Virus record (IMG/VR): IMGVR_UViG_3300035663_000005 | Span: 1-64,000 of that record | DNA length: 64,000 nucleotides | Strand: one strand, 5' to 3' | Source: a virus | Made by a program: the position numbers and the translations under genes | In this document: piece after piece, positions 17,581-26,376 of the stretch | Layout of the letters: every line of letters starts with the position of its first letter | Numbering within the stretch: the stretch's first letter is position 1 | Notes under the pieces: generated by a model | Seen by the model: the letters and a program-made list of their open reading frames with translations, nothing else | Told to the model about the DNA's origin: nothing | Databases searched by the model: none

Positions 17581-18044
17581 GCAAACTTTTTCTGACAATC
17601 GTAGATAAAATCCGAGCAAACTGCCCCAAAACCAGTTTTGTTGTAAGCGGCTACAGATTCTTTAGAAAGAAGAGGAATGATACATTCGGAATTCATATCA
17701 TTTGTTAAATCGTGTGACCAAATCCAACCATTACTTACGAGAGTATATCTGTCAGACTCGTGGCAAAAATGTCTAAGAACTCGCATTAAAGATCTTTGAA
17801 AAATCCATTTGAGAGCGGCGTATTCCTTGACATGAATCCAAAGATATTCACGGCGTTGCCAAAGCCACTCCTCGGTCACAGGATACTGAGCGTAATCGTG
17901 ACCTAGATGGGGTTGTTCGTTTTTCATACGCAGATCTATCTCTACATCATAGCCTGCATCAATGGCTTCTTGAATGTAATCCAATGAGTTTTCACGCTCG
18001 GGAATAACTCCGTCAAGATTGCCTCGGTGTGAAATGTAAATCAC
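17577..18044 (-). CDS. GDPD-like phosphodiesterase domain protein
   Basis: A 155-residue protein starting at GTG 18044 (SD GAGGA; GTGA overlap with the upstream stop). HRGNLDGVIPERENSLDYI, VEIDLRMKNEQPHLGHD carry the His, Glu-Asn, EID and GHD residues of the glycerophosphodiester phosphodiesterase TIM-barrel active site. It is much shorter than full GDPDs (about 240 aa), so only a minimal barrel is present. Last gene of the carbohydrate operon; it may hydrolyse a phosphodiester-linked sugar or polyol intermediate. Substrate unknown. Confidence 0.7.
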   Translation of the reverse strand: MIYISHRGNLDGVIPERENSLDYIQEAIDAGYDVEIDLRMKNEQPHLGHDYAQYPVTEEWLWQRREYLWIHVKEYAALKWIFQRSLMRVLRHFCHESDRYTLVSNGWIWSHDLTNDMNSECIIPLLSKESVAAYNKTGFGAVCSDFIYDCQKKFA

Positions 18045-18343
18045 GATAATTCCTCGATTCTAATACTACGGTCTTCAATAAACATGTCGTAATACGGTTT
18101 GTCGCAGCGCAGATCATGGTGCTTTGCGCCCCAATCCTCTAACTGTTGCTTGGTTAGATCATACCAATCTATTCCACTTCGACTACCTCTAGCCGTCCAA
18201 TAAATGATAGTGTTACCTTTATCATATAATCTATTGATCTTTTCTATGTTTTCAGGAATAGGCTTTGCCTTCTTATACTCCCGAGGATGGTCAGGAGTAA
18301 TGCAAATCGTTTCATCAATGTCAACAAATATGATTTTAGTCAT
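18041..18343 (-). CDS. HAD-superfamily phosphatase
   Basis: A 100-residue protein. IIFVDIDETICI is HAD motif I (DxDxT), YWTARGSR motif II, and CDKPYYDMFIEDRSI supplies the Lys and acidic motif IV. Short HADs of this kind occur in capsule and LPS loci, dephosphorylating sugar phosphates. Overlaps the sugar nucleotidyltransferase gene by 8 nt and is GTGA-coupled to the GDPD-like gene, so the three probably act in one pathway. Confidence 0.85.
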   Translation of the reverse strand: MTKIIFVDIDETICITPDHPREYKKAKPIPENIEKINRLYDKGNTIIYWTARGSRSGIDWYDLTKQQLEDWGAKHHDLRCDKPYYDMFIEDRSIRIEELS

Positions 18344-19160
18344 TGTGATACGAGTCCCAATACAGATAGCAGTTAATCAGATCATCTACAGACTTTACCT
18401 GCTTTCCTCTGGTTATAGTTGCCCAAGCCTCAAAGTTTTCAACTTCTTCAGGAGTTCCAAATACGGTTACGAATGGGGTATCGTAGTAACCAACCTTTAA
18501 ACCATCTTGAATCAGCAGATTGTATACCAAAGTAACATAGAATTCTCCATTATACTGAACTCCCCTCTCCATAGCAAGATCAAAATATTTCTTGATGTCT
18601 GCACCACACCTAAAGTAATACATGCCAGTAGAAGCATGTTCATTCATCGGATTGTCGGTATAACAAGCCTTTTCTTTAATCTCAGTAATGTATGGAGTTC
18701 CTGGCACATCTTTAACAAACGCCATCTTTGTTTGAGCCAAGGTATGTGGATGAAATCCTGTGTGCGTTAAAACGCAACCGTCCATATTGTATTGTTTAAC
18801 ATACTCCTTAAAATGTTCCATGTCCCAAATGTGAGGATTGTCGCAGTAAGAAACAATTACTTCTTCGTCATCTTTGATATGTTCGTATACTGCTTTAACC
18901 GTCCACACAGGGCCCAACTTATGCTGAGGCATGGATACAATTGTAGCGTTCGGCTTTAGAGATAGAAGCACATCTCGCATATCAGTTGTTGCTAGATGAG
19001 TATCATTACAGATGAATACAATTTCATCGTTTGGATCAAACATTTCTAGAATGTATTCGATGATGCGCTTTCCGTTCACACGAATAAGCGGCTTAGGATC
19101 TGTGTATCCCTTTTCAACAAACCGGTTTCCTGTTCCTGCCATCGGCACAATAATTTTCAT
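18336..19160 (-). CDS. Sugar-1-phosphate nucleotidyltransferase
   Basis: A 274-residue protein. MKIIVPMAGTGNRFVEKGYT, DPKPLIRVNGKRIIEYIL is the G-x-G-x-R...PK signature of NTP-dependent sugar nucleotidyltransferases; VIVSYCDNPHIW supplies the metal-binding Asp. It activates a sugar or polyol phosphate as an NDP derivative. It overlaps the HAD phosphatase and the kinase-aldolase fusion (4 nt), so a kinase, aldolase, transferase, phosphatase sequence is likely. Nucleotide and sugar specificity cannot be read from the sequence. Confidence 0.88.
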   Translation of the reverse strand: MKIIVPMAGTGNRFVEKGYTDPKPLIRVNGKRIIEYILEMFDPNDEIVFICNDTHLATTDMRDVLLSLKPNATIVSMPQHKLGPVWTVKAVYEHIKDDEEVIVSYCDNPHIWDMEHFKEYVKQYNMDGCVLTHTGFHPHTLAQTKMAFVKDVPGTPYITEIKEKACYTDNPMNEHASTGMYYFRCGADIKKYFDLAMERGVQYNGEFYVTLVYNLLIQDGLKVGYYDTPFVTVFGTPEEVENFEAWATITRGKQVKSVDDLINCYLYWDSYHND

Positions 19161-20563
19161 ACTAAAGCCTTTCTATATTTCTCTGAAGGCATATTGTTCA
19201 GAGATTCAATTTCATCTGCATTTAAAAATTTAGGAGTTAAACATGCTCCTGTCATCAGACCTAGTATGTAGTTGTTGATTGACTGCATTTCGTTTGGAAA
19301 TACGGCAGCATCAGGAAAAAGTGGAGAGTTTGCTGTTTCATTTTCTTCTGTATCAACAAACGATTCAACATGATTACTTAACCACCTTTTACATCTACTG
19401 TTAATTCGCTCCGTAGTTTCAAACGCTTCTTGTGCATCCTTAGCCGTAACAATAAGTCCATGATTTTCAAGAAAAAACACACTCTTATCTGTGGAAATTT
19501 TAGACATCAAACAAGAGCCAGGCTTAACATATTCCACATACTCGTATGTCATATCAGAAAATAAATTAGCAATCAAGGACTTGCCTTCTTTGCTGCATAA
19601 AATTGCATTCAAGTGAATTGGGTGTGTATGAATCACCACTCGGTCTGCTAGCAAAGCATGAAATCCAGTTTCCATAGATGGTCTATACTCGCCTGTTTTG
19701 TTTGAACTTCGAACCCAATCGGTGTACTCGTCTTCGGTTTGAAATTCATTTGGTATAGATTTATTAAAGTTGCACACGCAAAATCCGTGATGTAGATTGA
19801 CATCAGCCATTTTAGCGCCAGATGCTTTAATAAGTAAGCCGCTATCAGACTTCACGGAAACATTACCTCCTCTACCTTGAACTAATGCAGGATCGAGAGA
19901 TAACCATTTACAGATGCTCATAAAGTCCATCATGGAATCGTAGAACTCTTTAACAGTTTCCAACAACTCCACTCCTCTACCGTTAACAGAAACATAGTCT
20001 AAAGAAATAGAAGCATTTCGGTTGCGAGTAAACTTGATAACGATATCTGCTTCTTTCTTTTGAACTGTTATGAAGCGATCTTCATCAATCTTTCTACGCT
20101 TCATCATCTCTACTACTTGCTTCTCGGTGTATCCTCTTTTTTTAGTATCTCTTTTAATTTTCCACTCGGTTTTTAGAGTTTCATCTGTATCAACGAAAAT
20201 TTTAAGAGTTGCCATATCTGCGGTTGGTCTGTGATACAACGCATGAAGACCCTCGTACACAACCCAAGGTCTTGGAGAAATCATTGCCGCAGAATCAAAC
20301 TTACCAGTATCGTGATTATAAATCTTTCGGTTTATAGAGTTTCCGTTGGACAATTCCAACAAATGACCATACCCCATTTCAAGATCATTTGATTGAGGAT
20401 CTAGGTGAGTTTTGATTTTCCACATGGGATCATTTCTTTCCCATCGGTGCAGATCATCTCCACTAAGACATAAACATTCTTTAGTTCCAAGAATAGACTG
20501 TATCAGTTTTGAAACAGTAGTTTTACCTACCCCCGAACTACCAGAAATACAAATCAATTTCAT
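19157..20563 (-). CDS. Fusion: P-loop kinase + class II aldolase
   Basis: A 468-residue protein. Residues 1-190 are a uridine-kinase/phosphoribulokinase-like P-loop kinase: GSSGVGKTT at 8-16, SGDDLHRW, VVYEGLHALY, and basic lid RDTKKRGYTEKQ. Residues 205-440 are a class II aldolase/epimerase (AraD/FucA family): QGRGGNVSVKS at 229-239, ETGFHALL with Glu298, HTHPIH at 312-317 and a later ENHGLIV. The zinc histidines are all present. The fusion suggests phosphorylation and C-C bond cleavage or formation on the same sugar. ATGA-type overlaps on both sides. Confidence 0.85.
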   Translation of the reverse strand: MKLICISGSSGVGKTTVSKLIQSILGTKECLCLSGDDLHRWERNDPMWKIKTHLDPQSNDLEMGYGHLLELSNGNSINRKIYNHDTGKFDSAAMISPRPWVVYEGLHALYHRPTADMATLKIFVDTDETLKTEWKIKRDTKKRGYTEKQVVEMMKRRKIDEDRFITVQKKEADIVIKFTRNRNASISLDYVSVNGRGVELLETVKEFYDSMMDFMSICKWLSLDPALVQGRGGNVSVKSDSGLLIKASGAKMADVNLHHGFCVCNFNKSIPNEFQTEDEYTDWVRSSNKTGEYRPSMETGFHALLADRVVIHTHPIHLNAILCSKEGKSLIANLFSDMTYEYVEYVKPGSCLMSKISTDKSVFFLENHGLIVTAKDAQEAFETTERINSRCKRWLSNHVESFVDTEENETANSPLFPDAAVFPNEMQSINNYILGLMTGACLTPKFLNADEIESLNNMPSEKYRKALV

Positions 20564-21486
20564 AACATTCCTGCAATACTTAAAATTTGTTTCAATGAAC
20601 TTTCAATTTTATCAAAAGACACAATTATATCATCCATTGATGCTACTGGCCCAACAGAGTGAAAATCAATGTATTCATTTGTTTTTAGTCGTTTCAAATC
20701 AACAAAAGAATAGTTCGTACCATCCCAATTACATCTGTCTATTCTGTTCCACAAATAAGGATTAGCATTAACAACGGGAAAATTTGAACCAAGAAAATTA
20801 ACCTTGTTAGTTCTAATGGCATTCCACAACATAGTGGATGAATAACTTTCATCCGCACACCAAAAAGGTTCCATAGAATGTTTACTTCCTAGAAAGTTCA
20901 TACTATTTGCTATTTGTTTTGGAGACATTGACATATATTCTTCAGATATGTTTCTTCCATATATCTTTTGAGAAACTATACTGTTAACATAATCTATAAA
21001 ATCAATAGAACCACATTTGTAAACAGAATCAAAAATCTTTCCTTTTGCTAAATGATAATAAGCCGGAAGATTTTGTCCTCCCGTCAATTCGCTACCATTA
21101 GTTTCAAAATAAGCAGAAGGATTGTGTCTAGTTTGATGTCTACACGCTAAATGAACATAAGAGTCATCTGAAATTTGCGTTATTGTAGATTCAAAATATT
21201 TTTTTTGTAGTGGAAAAAGGTCAATATCTCCTATCAACCATGTTGTATCTGGTTCTGTGCTTGTGTGATAAAATTTACTCCAAGTCATTTGAAGAGATTT
21301 TATTGCATGTTCTGAATATTTCATTTCAATAACTTCACCATGAGTATCAGTAACATTAGTATTTTTAACTTCTCCCCAAAGTAGTAAAACAGGAGTTACT
21401 CCAAGTTTACTCCAAACCTTTGATTGATAGTTCCAAAAAGGACTATATTTTTCAGAAGAAGAAAAAACAATCTTATCAATCTTCAT
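20560..21486 (-). CDS. GT-A-like glycosyltransferase, paralogue A
   Basis: A 308-residue protein. The ATG at 21486 overlaps the upstream stop (ATGA); the longer reading from 21552 runs through the upstream gene. It begins MKIDKIVFSSSEKYSPFWNY and carries WLIGDIDLFPLQ, a DxD-like motif in a GT-A context, then YYHLAKGKIF and FWCADESYSS. About one third identical by eye to the next gene (SPFWN, GDID, HxAKGK, ADESY). No known family named with certainty. Likely transfers a sugar made by this operon. Confidence 0.65.
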   Translation of the reverse strand: MKIDKIVFSSSEKYSPFWNYQSKVWSKLGVTPVLLLWGEVKNTNVTDTHGEVIEMKYSEHAIKSLQMTWSKFYHTSTEPDTTWLIGDIDLFPLQKKYFESTITQISDDSYVHLACRHQTRHNPSAYFETNGSELTGGQNLPAYYHLAKGKIFDSVYKCGSIDFIDYVNSIVSQKIYGRNISEEYMSMSPKQIANSMNFLGSKHSMEPFWCADESYSSTMLWNAIRTNKVNFLGSNFPVVNANPYLWNRIDRCNWDGTNYSFVDLKRLKTNEYIDFHSVGPVASMDDIIVSFDKIESSLKQILSIAGML

Positions 21487-22391
21487 ATCATGCCTGCTTT
21501 CTCTAAAATTTTCATCATGGCCTTTTCTTGCTCGTGATAGGGGCGATGGCAATGGAGATCCATGTATCCTTTATTGCGAAGTTTAACCTCGTCATAAATG
21601 TAATCTTCACCTGTCCATTGTTTAATCCATTTTCCGTTTGAATCCACCAATCTTCCCACTCGGTCAATTTTTTGTTCCCACATATGGTACTCTTTTCCAA
21701 AAAAATCTTTTATATACCCCCGGCGTAAACCATACCATATTTGTTCTGTTGTATAACTTTCTTCTGCAACCCAGTAATTTCCGTGTATTTCTTTACTCAA
21801 CATACGCAAATGTTCTTCAGAGCGCATTCCATATTGAGGAGAATCTATAATGTAGCGTAAAACATCTTCAAAAGATTTTTTATTAAAAAACAAATCTCTA
21901 AAAAGTTTTCCTTTTGCTACATGATAGTGACCTGGAAAATCATACCCCCCATTAACACAAGCACCAACTTTAAAAAATGAATCTGGAGATAAACCAGGCA
22001 TTCCATCAGTTCTAGTAGTTTTACGCATTTGAGCAGTTAGCGTATAATTTAAATGTGCGTAACCATCATCAGAAACACTAGGTAAATCATTTAAAAAATA
22101 CTCTGTTTGTAGTGGAATTTGATCTATGTCACCAATAATCCATGTAGTTTCAGGCTCTGTTATTGGATGATAAAATTTATAAAACTGAATTTGAATTATA
22201 TCTGGTAAAGTTTTATCAAATTTTCTTTCAATTACTTCACCATATTTTTCAGATAAATTACAATTTTTTTTATCACCAAATAAAATACAAACAGGTTCTA
22301 CATCAAATTTAGTTTTCCAAACCTCTGATTGTATGTTCCAAAATGGGCTAAATGTTTCAGAACAACTAAAAATAACTTTATCAATTTTCAT
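21483..22391 (-). CDS. GT-A-like glycosyltransferase, paralogue B
   Basis: A 302-residue protein starting MKIDKVIFSCSETFSPFWNI, the paralogue of 20560-21486. Shared elements: SPFWN, TTWIIGDIDQIPLQTEYF, HYHVAKGKLF and WVAEESYTTEQIW. GDID probably binds metal and the nucleotide sugar. The C-terminus ends LHCHRPYHEQEKAM. Both copies are AT-rich, unlike the nucleotidyltransferase genes, suggesting separate acquisition. Confidence 0.65.
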   Translation of the reverse strand: MKIDKVIFSCSETFSPFWNIQSEVWKTKFDVEPVCILFGDKKNCNLSEKYGEVIERKFDKTLPDIIQIQFYKFYHPITEPETTWIIGDIDQIPLQTEYFLNDLPSVSDDGYAHLNYTLTAQMRKTTRTDGMPGLSPDSFFKVGACVNGGYDFPGHYHVAKGKLFRDLFFNKKSFEDVLRYIIDSPQYGMRSEEHLRMLSKEIHGNYWVAEESYTTEQIWYGLRRGYIKDFFGKEYHMWEQKIDRVGRLVDSNGKWIKQWTGEDYIYDEVKLRNKGYMDLHCHRPYHEQEKAMMKILEKAGMI

Positions 22392-22392
22392 G

Positions 22393-22992
22393 TTAATTTG
22401 TTTCTTTTGCTTCTCTAATTTTTTTTATTATTTCTTGGTAGTTAACAAATTTTGGATTTATATACCAATCCTCAAATGGCCATCCTGCGTGAAGATTGTT
22501 TAAGGTGGCTCGATGACCAGCATTATCAACAATACGAACATAGCCACATGAACTCAAAAGCATAAATGTATTCATCTTTAATTCATAAACTCCAGGATTT
22601 TGACTGTATATACTGTGTTCTATAGTAGCAACTTTAAAAGAATATTCCGATTCGATAAAAGATTTAACAGCATCAAAATCTGGACCGTCAATATCAATTG
22701 ATAAGTAATCTACTATTTTTGGAACTTTATGTTTTTCAAGAATATTTCCTAATTTTTGTGTTCCATTATTTCCATCCCCAACAAACGCTTGTTCAAAAGA
22801 ACAAGTTCTGTTAAAAAATCTACTTTTGTCTGCATCAACAACTAACCCTTTCCATCCTAGTTCTTCAAATAAAAGACTGTTACTTTCAGTTTTTAAATCT
22901 GCACATCCACCACCAACATCAACAAAATATCCTTGTTGTTGATTATTTAAAACTAAATTAACAAAATCATCTTGAGACGCTTGAGAATACAT
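22393..22992 (-). CDS. FkbM-type methyltransferase
   Basis: A 199-residue protein. I chose the ATG at 22992 because of the SD AAGGAG; the ORF runs further up into the neighbour. SQASQDDFVNLVLNNQQQGY, FVDVGGGCADLKTESNSLLF is SAM motif I, GLVVDADKSRF motif II, and VDYLSIDIDGPDFDAVKSF resembles the FkbM SIDIEG core. FkbM enzymes O-methylate sugars or similar hydroxyls. It sits between glycosyltransferases, so glycan capping is likely. Confidence 0.85.
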   Translation of the reverse strand: MYSQASQDDFVNLVLNNQQQGYFVDVGGGCADLKTESNSLLFEELGWKGLVVDADKSRFFNRTCSFEQAFVGDGNNGTQKLGNILEKHKVPKIVDYLSIDIDGPDFDAVKSFIESEYSFKVATIEHSIYSQNPGVYELKMNTFMLLSSCGYVRIVDNAGHRATLNNLHAGWPFEDWYINPKFVNYQEIIKKIREAKETN

Positions 22993-22994
22993 TT

Positions 22995-23873
22995 TTAACT
23001 CCTTATTAATTTTGATAGTGAAGAAATAACGCTTCTTTTGTACGGTTCTGGAATATTCTGAACACACGCATCGTCAATAAGGTGTATGTTGTTTACATCT
23101 CCGCCATGTTGATATGCAAAATCTTTAACTGCCCAAACTTTGTTTGAATCCATGAACATCGTAGACCCCAACCATCTTATACAATGGTCTCCCCACCTTT
23201 TGTAAAAGATGTTGTTGGTGTTTTCCAAATATTTGAAATAATTTTGATAATTTTCAGAACGATAGAAATCCATATCAACAATTTCAAAATTTGTATTATA
23301 AACTTCTAAATTCCAATCAAAGTTTTTATTTGTTAGTTTTTTATAATTTTCTTCCATAAACTTTTTGGTAGTTTCCCACAATCCTTCACAAGCCCAAGGA
23401 GCATCATATCCTATATTTTCCATATGCGCGTATTGATACTCATTTTCTCTCATGGTAACAAAAGGATCTTTAGTAATTTTTGTTAAAATAAAAGAATCAG
23501 AATCCAATCTCATGTACCACTTATATTTTTCTAGAGAAGGATGATTGAAAATTTGACCGCCATAAAAACGGCACATATGTCTGTAACCCATTCTAAACTG
23601 ATCTAGTGATGGACTGTATAAACTTGGGTCTGAAGAAATTCTTTCTGGCAAAATAAATTCTAGTTTTTCAAACTTTATACTCGGCATAAATCCTAGAGAC
23701 AAATTTATTTCTGTTAAAAGATTTGTTATGTCTATTTTTGTTAAATCATCATAAAAAACTATAACAGGATAATTTGCTTCTCTGTTAAAATTTTTATATA
23801 AAAAATTTATACTGTGTTTAAAAACCCACAGGTCATTTTTTCGTGTCATGTATACGATTGCAGCATTTTCCAT
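22995..23873 (-). CDS. GT15-like (KRE2/MNT1) mannosyltransferase, copy 1
   Basis: A 292-residue protein. MGYRHMCRFYGG at 95-106, then YMRLDSDSFI at 121-130, YNTNFEIVDMDFYRS and FYKRWGDHCIRWLG match the glycolipid 2-alpha-mannosyltransferase family GT15 (yeast Kre2/Mnt1), where the YRHMCRF and N-F-E-I blocks are hallmarks. No membrane anchor, unlike the Golgi enzymes, so cytosolic in the host. Very AT-rich. SD GAGGAAT. Expected to move mannose, or a similar sugar, onto an acceptor made by the island. Confidence 0.82.
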   Translation of the reverse strand: MENAAIVYMTRKNDLWVFKHSINFLYKNFNREANYPVIVFYDDLTKIDITNLLTEINLSLGFMPSIKFEKLEFILPERISSDPSLYSPSLDQFRMGYRHMCRFYGGQIFNHPSLEKYKWYMRLDSDSFILTKITKDPFVTMRENEYQYAHMENIGYDAPWACEGLWETTKKFMEENYKKLTNKNFDWNLEVYNTNFEIVDMDFYRSENYQNYFKYLENTNNIFYKRWGDHCIRWLGSTMFMDSNKVWAVKDFAYQHGGDVNNIHLIDDACVQNIPEPYKRSVISSLSKLIRS

Positions 23874-23891
23874 AATATAATTCCTCGTTTA

Positions 23892-24626
23892 TTATTTCCA
23901 CCAATCCAACTTATAATCAAACGCATTTAAATTATTAGGTGTGTCTATAATTGATGGATATTCAGAATAATCTATCTCATCAGTTGAAATTCCTAAAGAT
24001 TTGTTTATATAACAGCATTCTACAACTGCTGGAATTTTAGTACCGCCATAATTGGGTATATCATAATTATTCCCATGAATGTGAACTAGGTGATGGGTGT
24101 TTTTAATAGAAACAAGAACATCATATATTGAGAGTAAATTACGACTTCTATAATACTCATTGTTCAAATGATATTCGACAACCAACATATTCATTTTAGA
24201 CTTATGCGAATCGCTCATATTTCGCAAAACTTCCCATTCTCCACCTTCTATATCCATTTTTAGAAAATATGATTCGGTAGGTATAATTGAATCTATATTA
24301 TTTCCATCAACATTGGTACGATGATAATTTAAATTTAAACTTAAATTTTTAGACCCGCCAATAGGAATATCTTTTAATTCTGGCAAATGATTGAAATCTG
24401 GTTCTGCATCAAAACATTCAGTTTTTTTGCCTATACTAGCCAGATGTTTTTCTACATCAATATTACCTCCCGCACCAAAGCATAAACAAAATTTTGTATT
24501 TGCTAACACCTCATTAATTATTACATAACCACCATCATTTCCGGCTCCTATTCTTCTTTTAGTTCCGGTGCATTTATTTGGTGTTAAAACTTTATGCATC
24601 ATTTGTATTGCTGAAATATTATTCAT
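23892..24626 (-). CDS. FkbM-like methyltransferase
   Basis: A 244-residue protein. RRIGAGNDGGYVIINEVLAN and CLCFGAGGNIDVEKHLAS cover the SAM-binding motif; ECFDAEPDF is the acidic ribose contact; YFLKMDIEGGEWEVLRNM is the FkbM MDIEG core, followed by LVVEYHL. Similar proteins are often annotated as methyltransferase-like in LPS loci. It lies between the two GT15-like genes. Substrate unknown; a terminal sugar hydroxyl is plausible. Confidence 0.8.
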   Translation of the reverse strand: MNNISAIQMMHKVLTPNKCTGTKRRIGAGNDGGYVIINEVLANTKFCLCFGAGGNIDVEKHLASIGKKTECFDAEPDFNHLPELKDIPIGGSKNLSLNLNYHRTNVDGNNIDSIIPTESYFLKMDIEGGEWEVLRNMSDSHKSKMNMLVVEYHLNNEYYRSRNLLSIYDVLVSIKNTHHLVHIHGNNYDIPNYGGTKIPAVVECCYINKSLGISTDEIDYSEYPSIIDTPNNLNAFDYKLDWWK

Positions 24627-24629
24627 AAT

Positions 24630-25589
24630 TTATTCCCCCCAATTCAACCAATCGGGGCCACCTGCTCTATATCTATTCAAACCAAAAGTGATTCTTTCTA
24701 GACGACTGTAACGATGTTGAAGATTTCCATCAACCAAGTTCATAATCTTCTCGGGAATTTCCTTGTTGGGCAAAGCACTCATGTTGCGTATCCAAGCATT
24801 GTGCTGATAGGTGATATCGCTCACCGCCCAAACCTTGCTTGGGTCTAACAACATCTTTACACCTAGCCAATGGATTGGAGCATCGCCCCATCTCTTATAG
24901 AAGATGTTGCCTGTCTGATCCAACTGGTCAAAGTATGCCATATACTTTTCGCTTCTAAAGAAAGAGAACTTGGCAATTTCAAAGTTTGTGTAGAACAACC
25001 GACAACTCCACTTTCCGTCAACCATGCTGTCTTCAAGGTCTTTAGTCATCGGAATGTTGTGAGCCTTCATAAATCGCTCAGTTTCATCCCAAAGTCCTTC
25101 AGCAACGCTTGGAACTTCTCCATCTTCGGTTGCCATGAAAGCATATTCTTTATCATTCTTTGCCATGTATTCAAATGGATCGTAATTGATTGGCGAATAG
25201 ATGTAAGAATCAGAATCCAATCTCCAATAGTAATCATACTTCAGCAGGCGAGGATCGCGGTAAATACCACCTGAATGATAACGGCACATGTGGCGATATC
25301 CCATCCAAGCCTGATCCAAAGGAACAGTATACTTTGCTGGATCTTCCGAAACCCATTCGGGCATTACGAAATCCAAATGTTCAAACTTCAAATTTGGAAT
25401 GAATCCCAAGTTCTTGTGAAGTTCAACCATTAGATTGGAAATAGTTCCCTTGTCTATATCGTCGTGGAAAACAACGATTGGATATTCTTGAATATGCTTG
25501 AAATTCCATCCAAGCATACTAAGACTGCGATACAAAAGAGGAACATCCCTCATGCGTGACATATAAATTATTGCAGCATTTTCTGCCAT
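24630..25589 (-). CDS. GT15-like (KRE2/MNT1) mannosyltransferase, copy 2
   Basis: A 319-residue paralogue of 22995-23873. MGYRHMCRYHSGGIYRD, YYWRLDSDSYIYSP, LFYTNFEIAKFSFFRSEKYM and FYKRWGDAPIHWLGVKM are the GT15 blocks, here even closer to the fungal pattern (ERWGDAPVH). It is less AT-rich than copy 1, suggesting it is better adapted to the phage or acquired separately. Both begin AENAAIIYMSR / MENAAIVYMTR, indicating duplication from one ancestor. Confidence 0.85.
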   Translation of the reverse strand: MAENAAIIYMSRMRDVPLLYRSLSMLGWNFKHIQEYPIVVFHDDIDKGTISNLMVELHKNLGFIPNLKFEHLDFVMPEWVSEDPAKYTVPLDQAWMGYRHMCRYHSGGIYRDPRLLKYDYYWRLDSDSYIYSPINYDPFEYMAKNDKEYAFMATEDGEVPSVAEGLWDETERFMKAHNIPMTKDLEDSMVDGKWSCRLFYTNFEIAKFSFFRSEKYMAYFDQLDQTGNIFYKRWGDAPIHWLGVKMLLDPSKVWAVSDITYQHNAWIRNMSALPNKEIPEKIMNLVDGNLQHRYSRLERITFGLNRYRAGGPDWLNWGE

Positions 25590-25590
25590 C

Positions 25591-26376
25591 TTATTTCCTC
25601 ATGTTGAAAAGTTTTTCGTAGGTCAATTTCACACCTGCTTCAAGACCATAAATATTTATTTCTGGTAGATTACTTTCCCCGCAGTAAAACTCCAAGTTTG
25701 TTGGATTTTGAACAATGATAGGAACAGTATGATGTCCCATAAAATTTATGAGTCTGGCTATGTTCTTCAGAGTGTGTTTTTGTTCATAGGAGCAGTTAAC
25801 TTCTTTGCTTGGATTTAAGTCGTTGATGTAGAATTCCACCAACGATATCAAATCTTTCATGTAGAAAAAATCCATGATTCTATTGGTGTGTATCTGTATT
25901 GATTCGTGATTCAAGTAACGACTTATACTTGCTCGTATGAAACGAGTTTCAAGTTCATTTTCATCAAACACTCCAAATATTCTTATGTTGTAAAACTGCT
26001 CGGTGTCTTGTATAGACTTTGCTATTTCTGTTTTGCTTAGGCTGTATTGGGTTTGATGAAAGAATTCCGCACCAGACCCAAAGTGTATTAGTCTTCCAAA
26101 CCTACCTCTGTTTGCAAGCATATTACGATACATTTTCAGGTTTTGATCTCGGACATGATGATTATCTGATTTAAGCCTACTACCACCAGTTGCAGCCGCG
26201 TGAATAACCACATCAAAAATTTTACCTGAAAACCAGTTGTTTAGCGCATCAGTATCAGAAAGATCAAAATCTGTTCTAGAAATAGTGGTGACATTATACC
26301 ACGAACAAAGTTCACGATTTAGGCTCTTAGCAATATAACCATTTCCTCCGGTTATCAAAATACTTGGTTTTTTCAT
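25591..26376 (-). CDS. NAD(P)-dependent sugar epimerase/reductase (SDR)
   Basis: A 261-residue extended SDR. SILITGGNGYIAKSLNREL is the GxxGxxG nucleotide site; DFDLSDTDALNNWFSGKIFD, VVIHAAATGG and HFGSGAEF with YSLSKTEIAK (YxxxK) complete the catalytic set. The VIHAAATGG pattern is like GDP-fucose synthase (Fcl). A GDP-mannose 4,6-dehydratase at 49641 would give its usual substrate. ATGA overlap with the transketolase subunit. Specificity is inferred. Confidence 0.75.
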   Translation of the reverse strand: MKKPSILITGGNGYIAKSLNRELCSWYNVTTISRTDFDLSDTDALNNWFSGKIFDVVIHAAATGGSRLKSDNHHVRDQNLKMYRNMLANRGRFGRLIHFGSGAEFFHQTQYSLSKTEIAKSIQDTEQFYNIRIFGVFDENELETRFIRASISRYLNHESIQIHTNRIMDFFYMKDLISLVEFYINDLNPSKEVNCSYEQKHTLKNIARLINFMGHHTVPIIVQNPTNLEFYCGESNLPEINIYGLEAGVKLTYEKLFNMRK

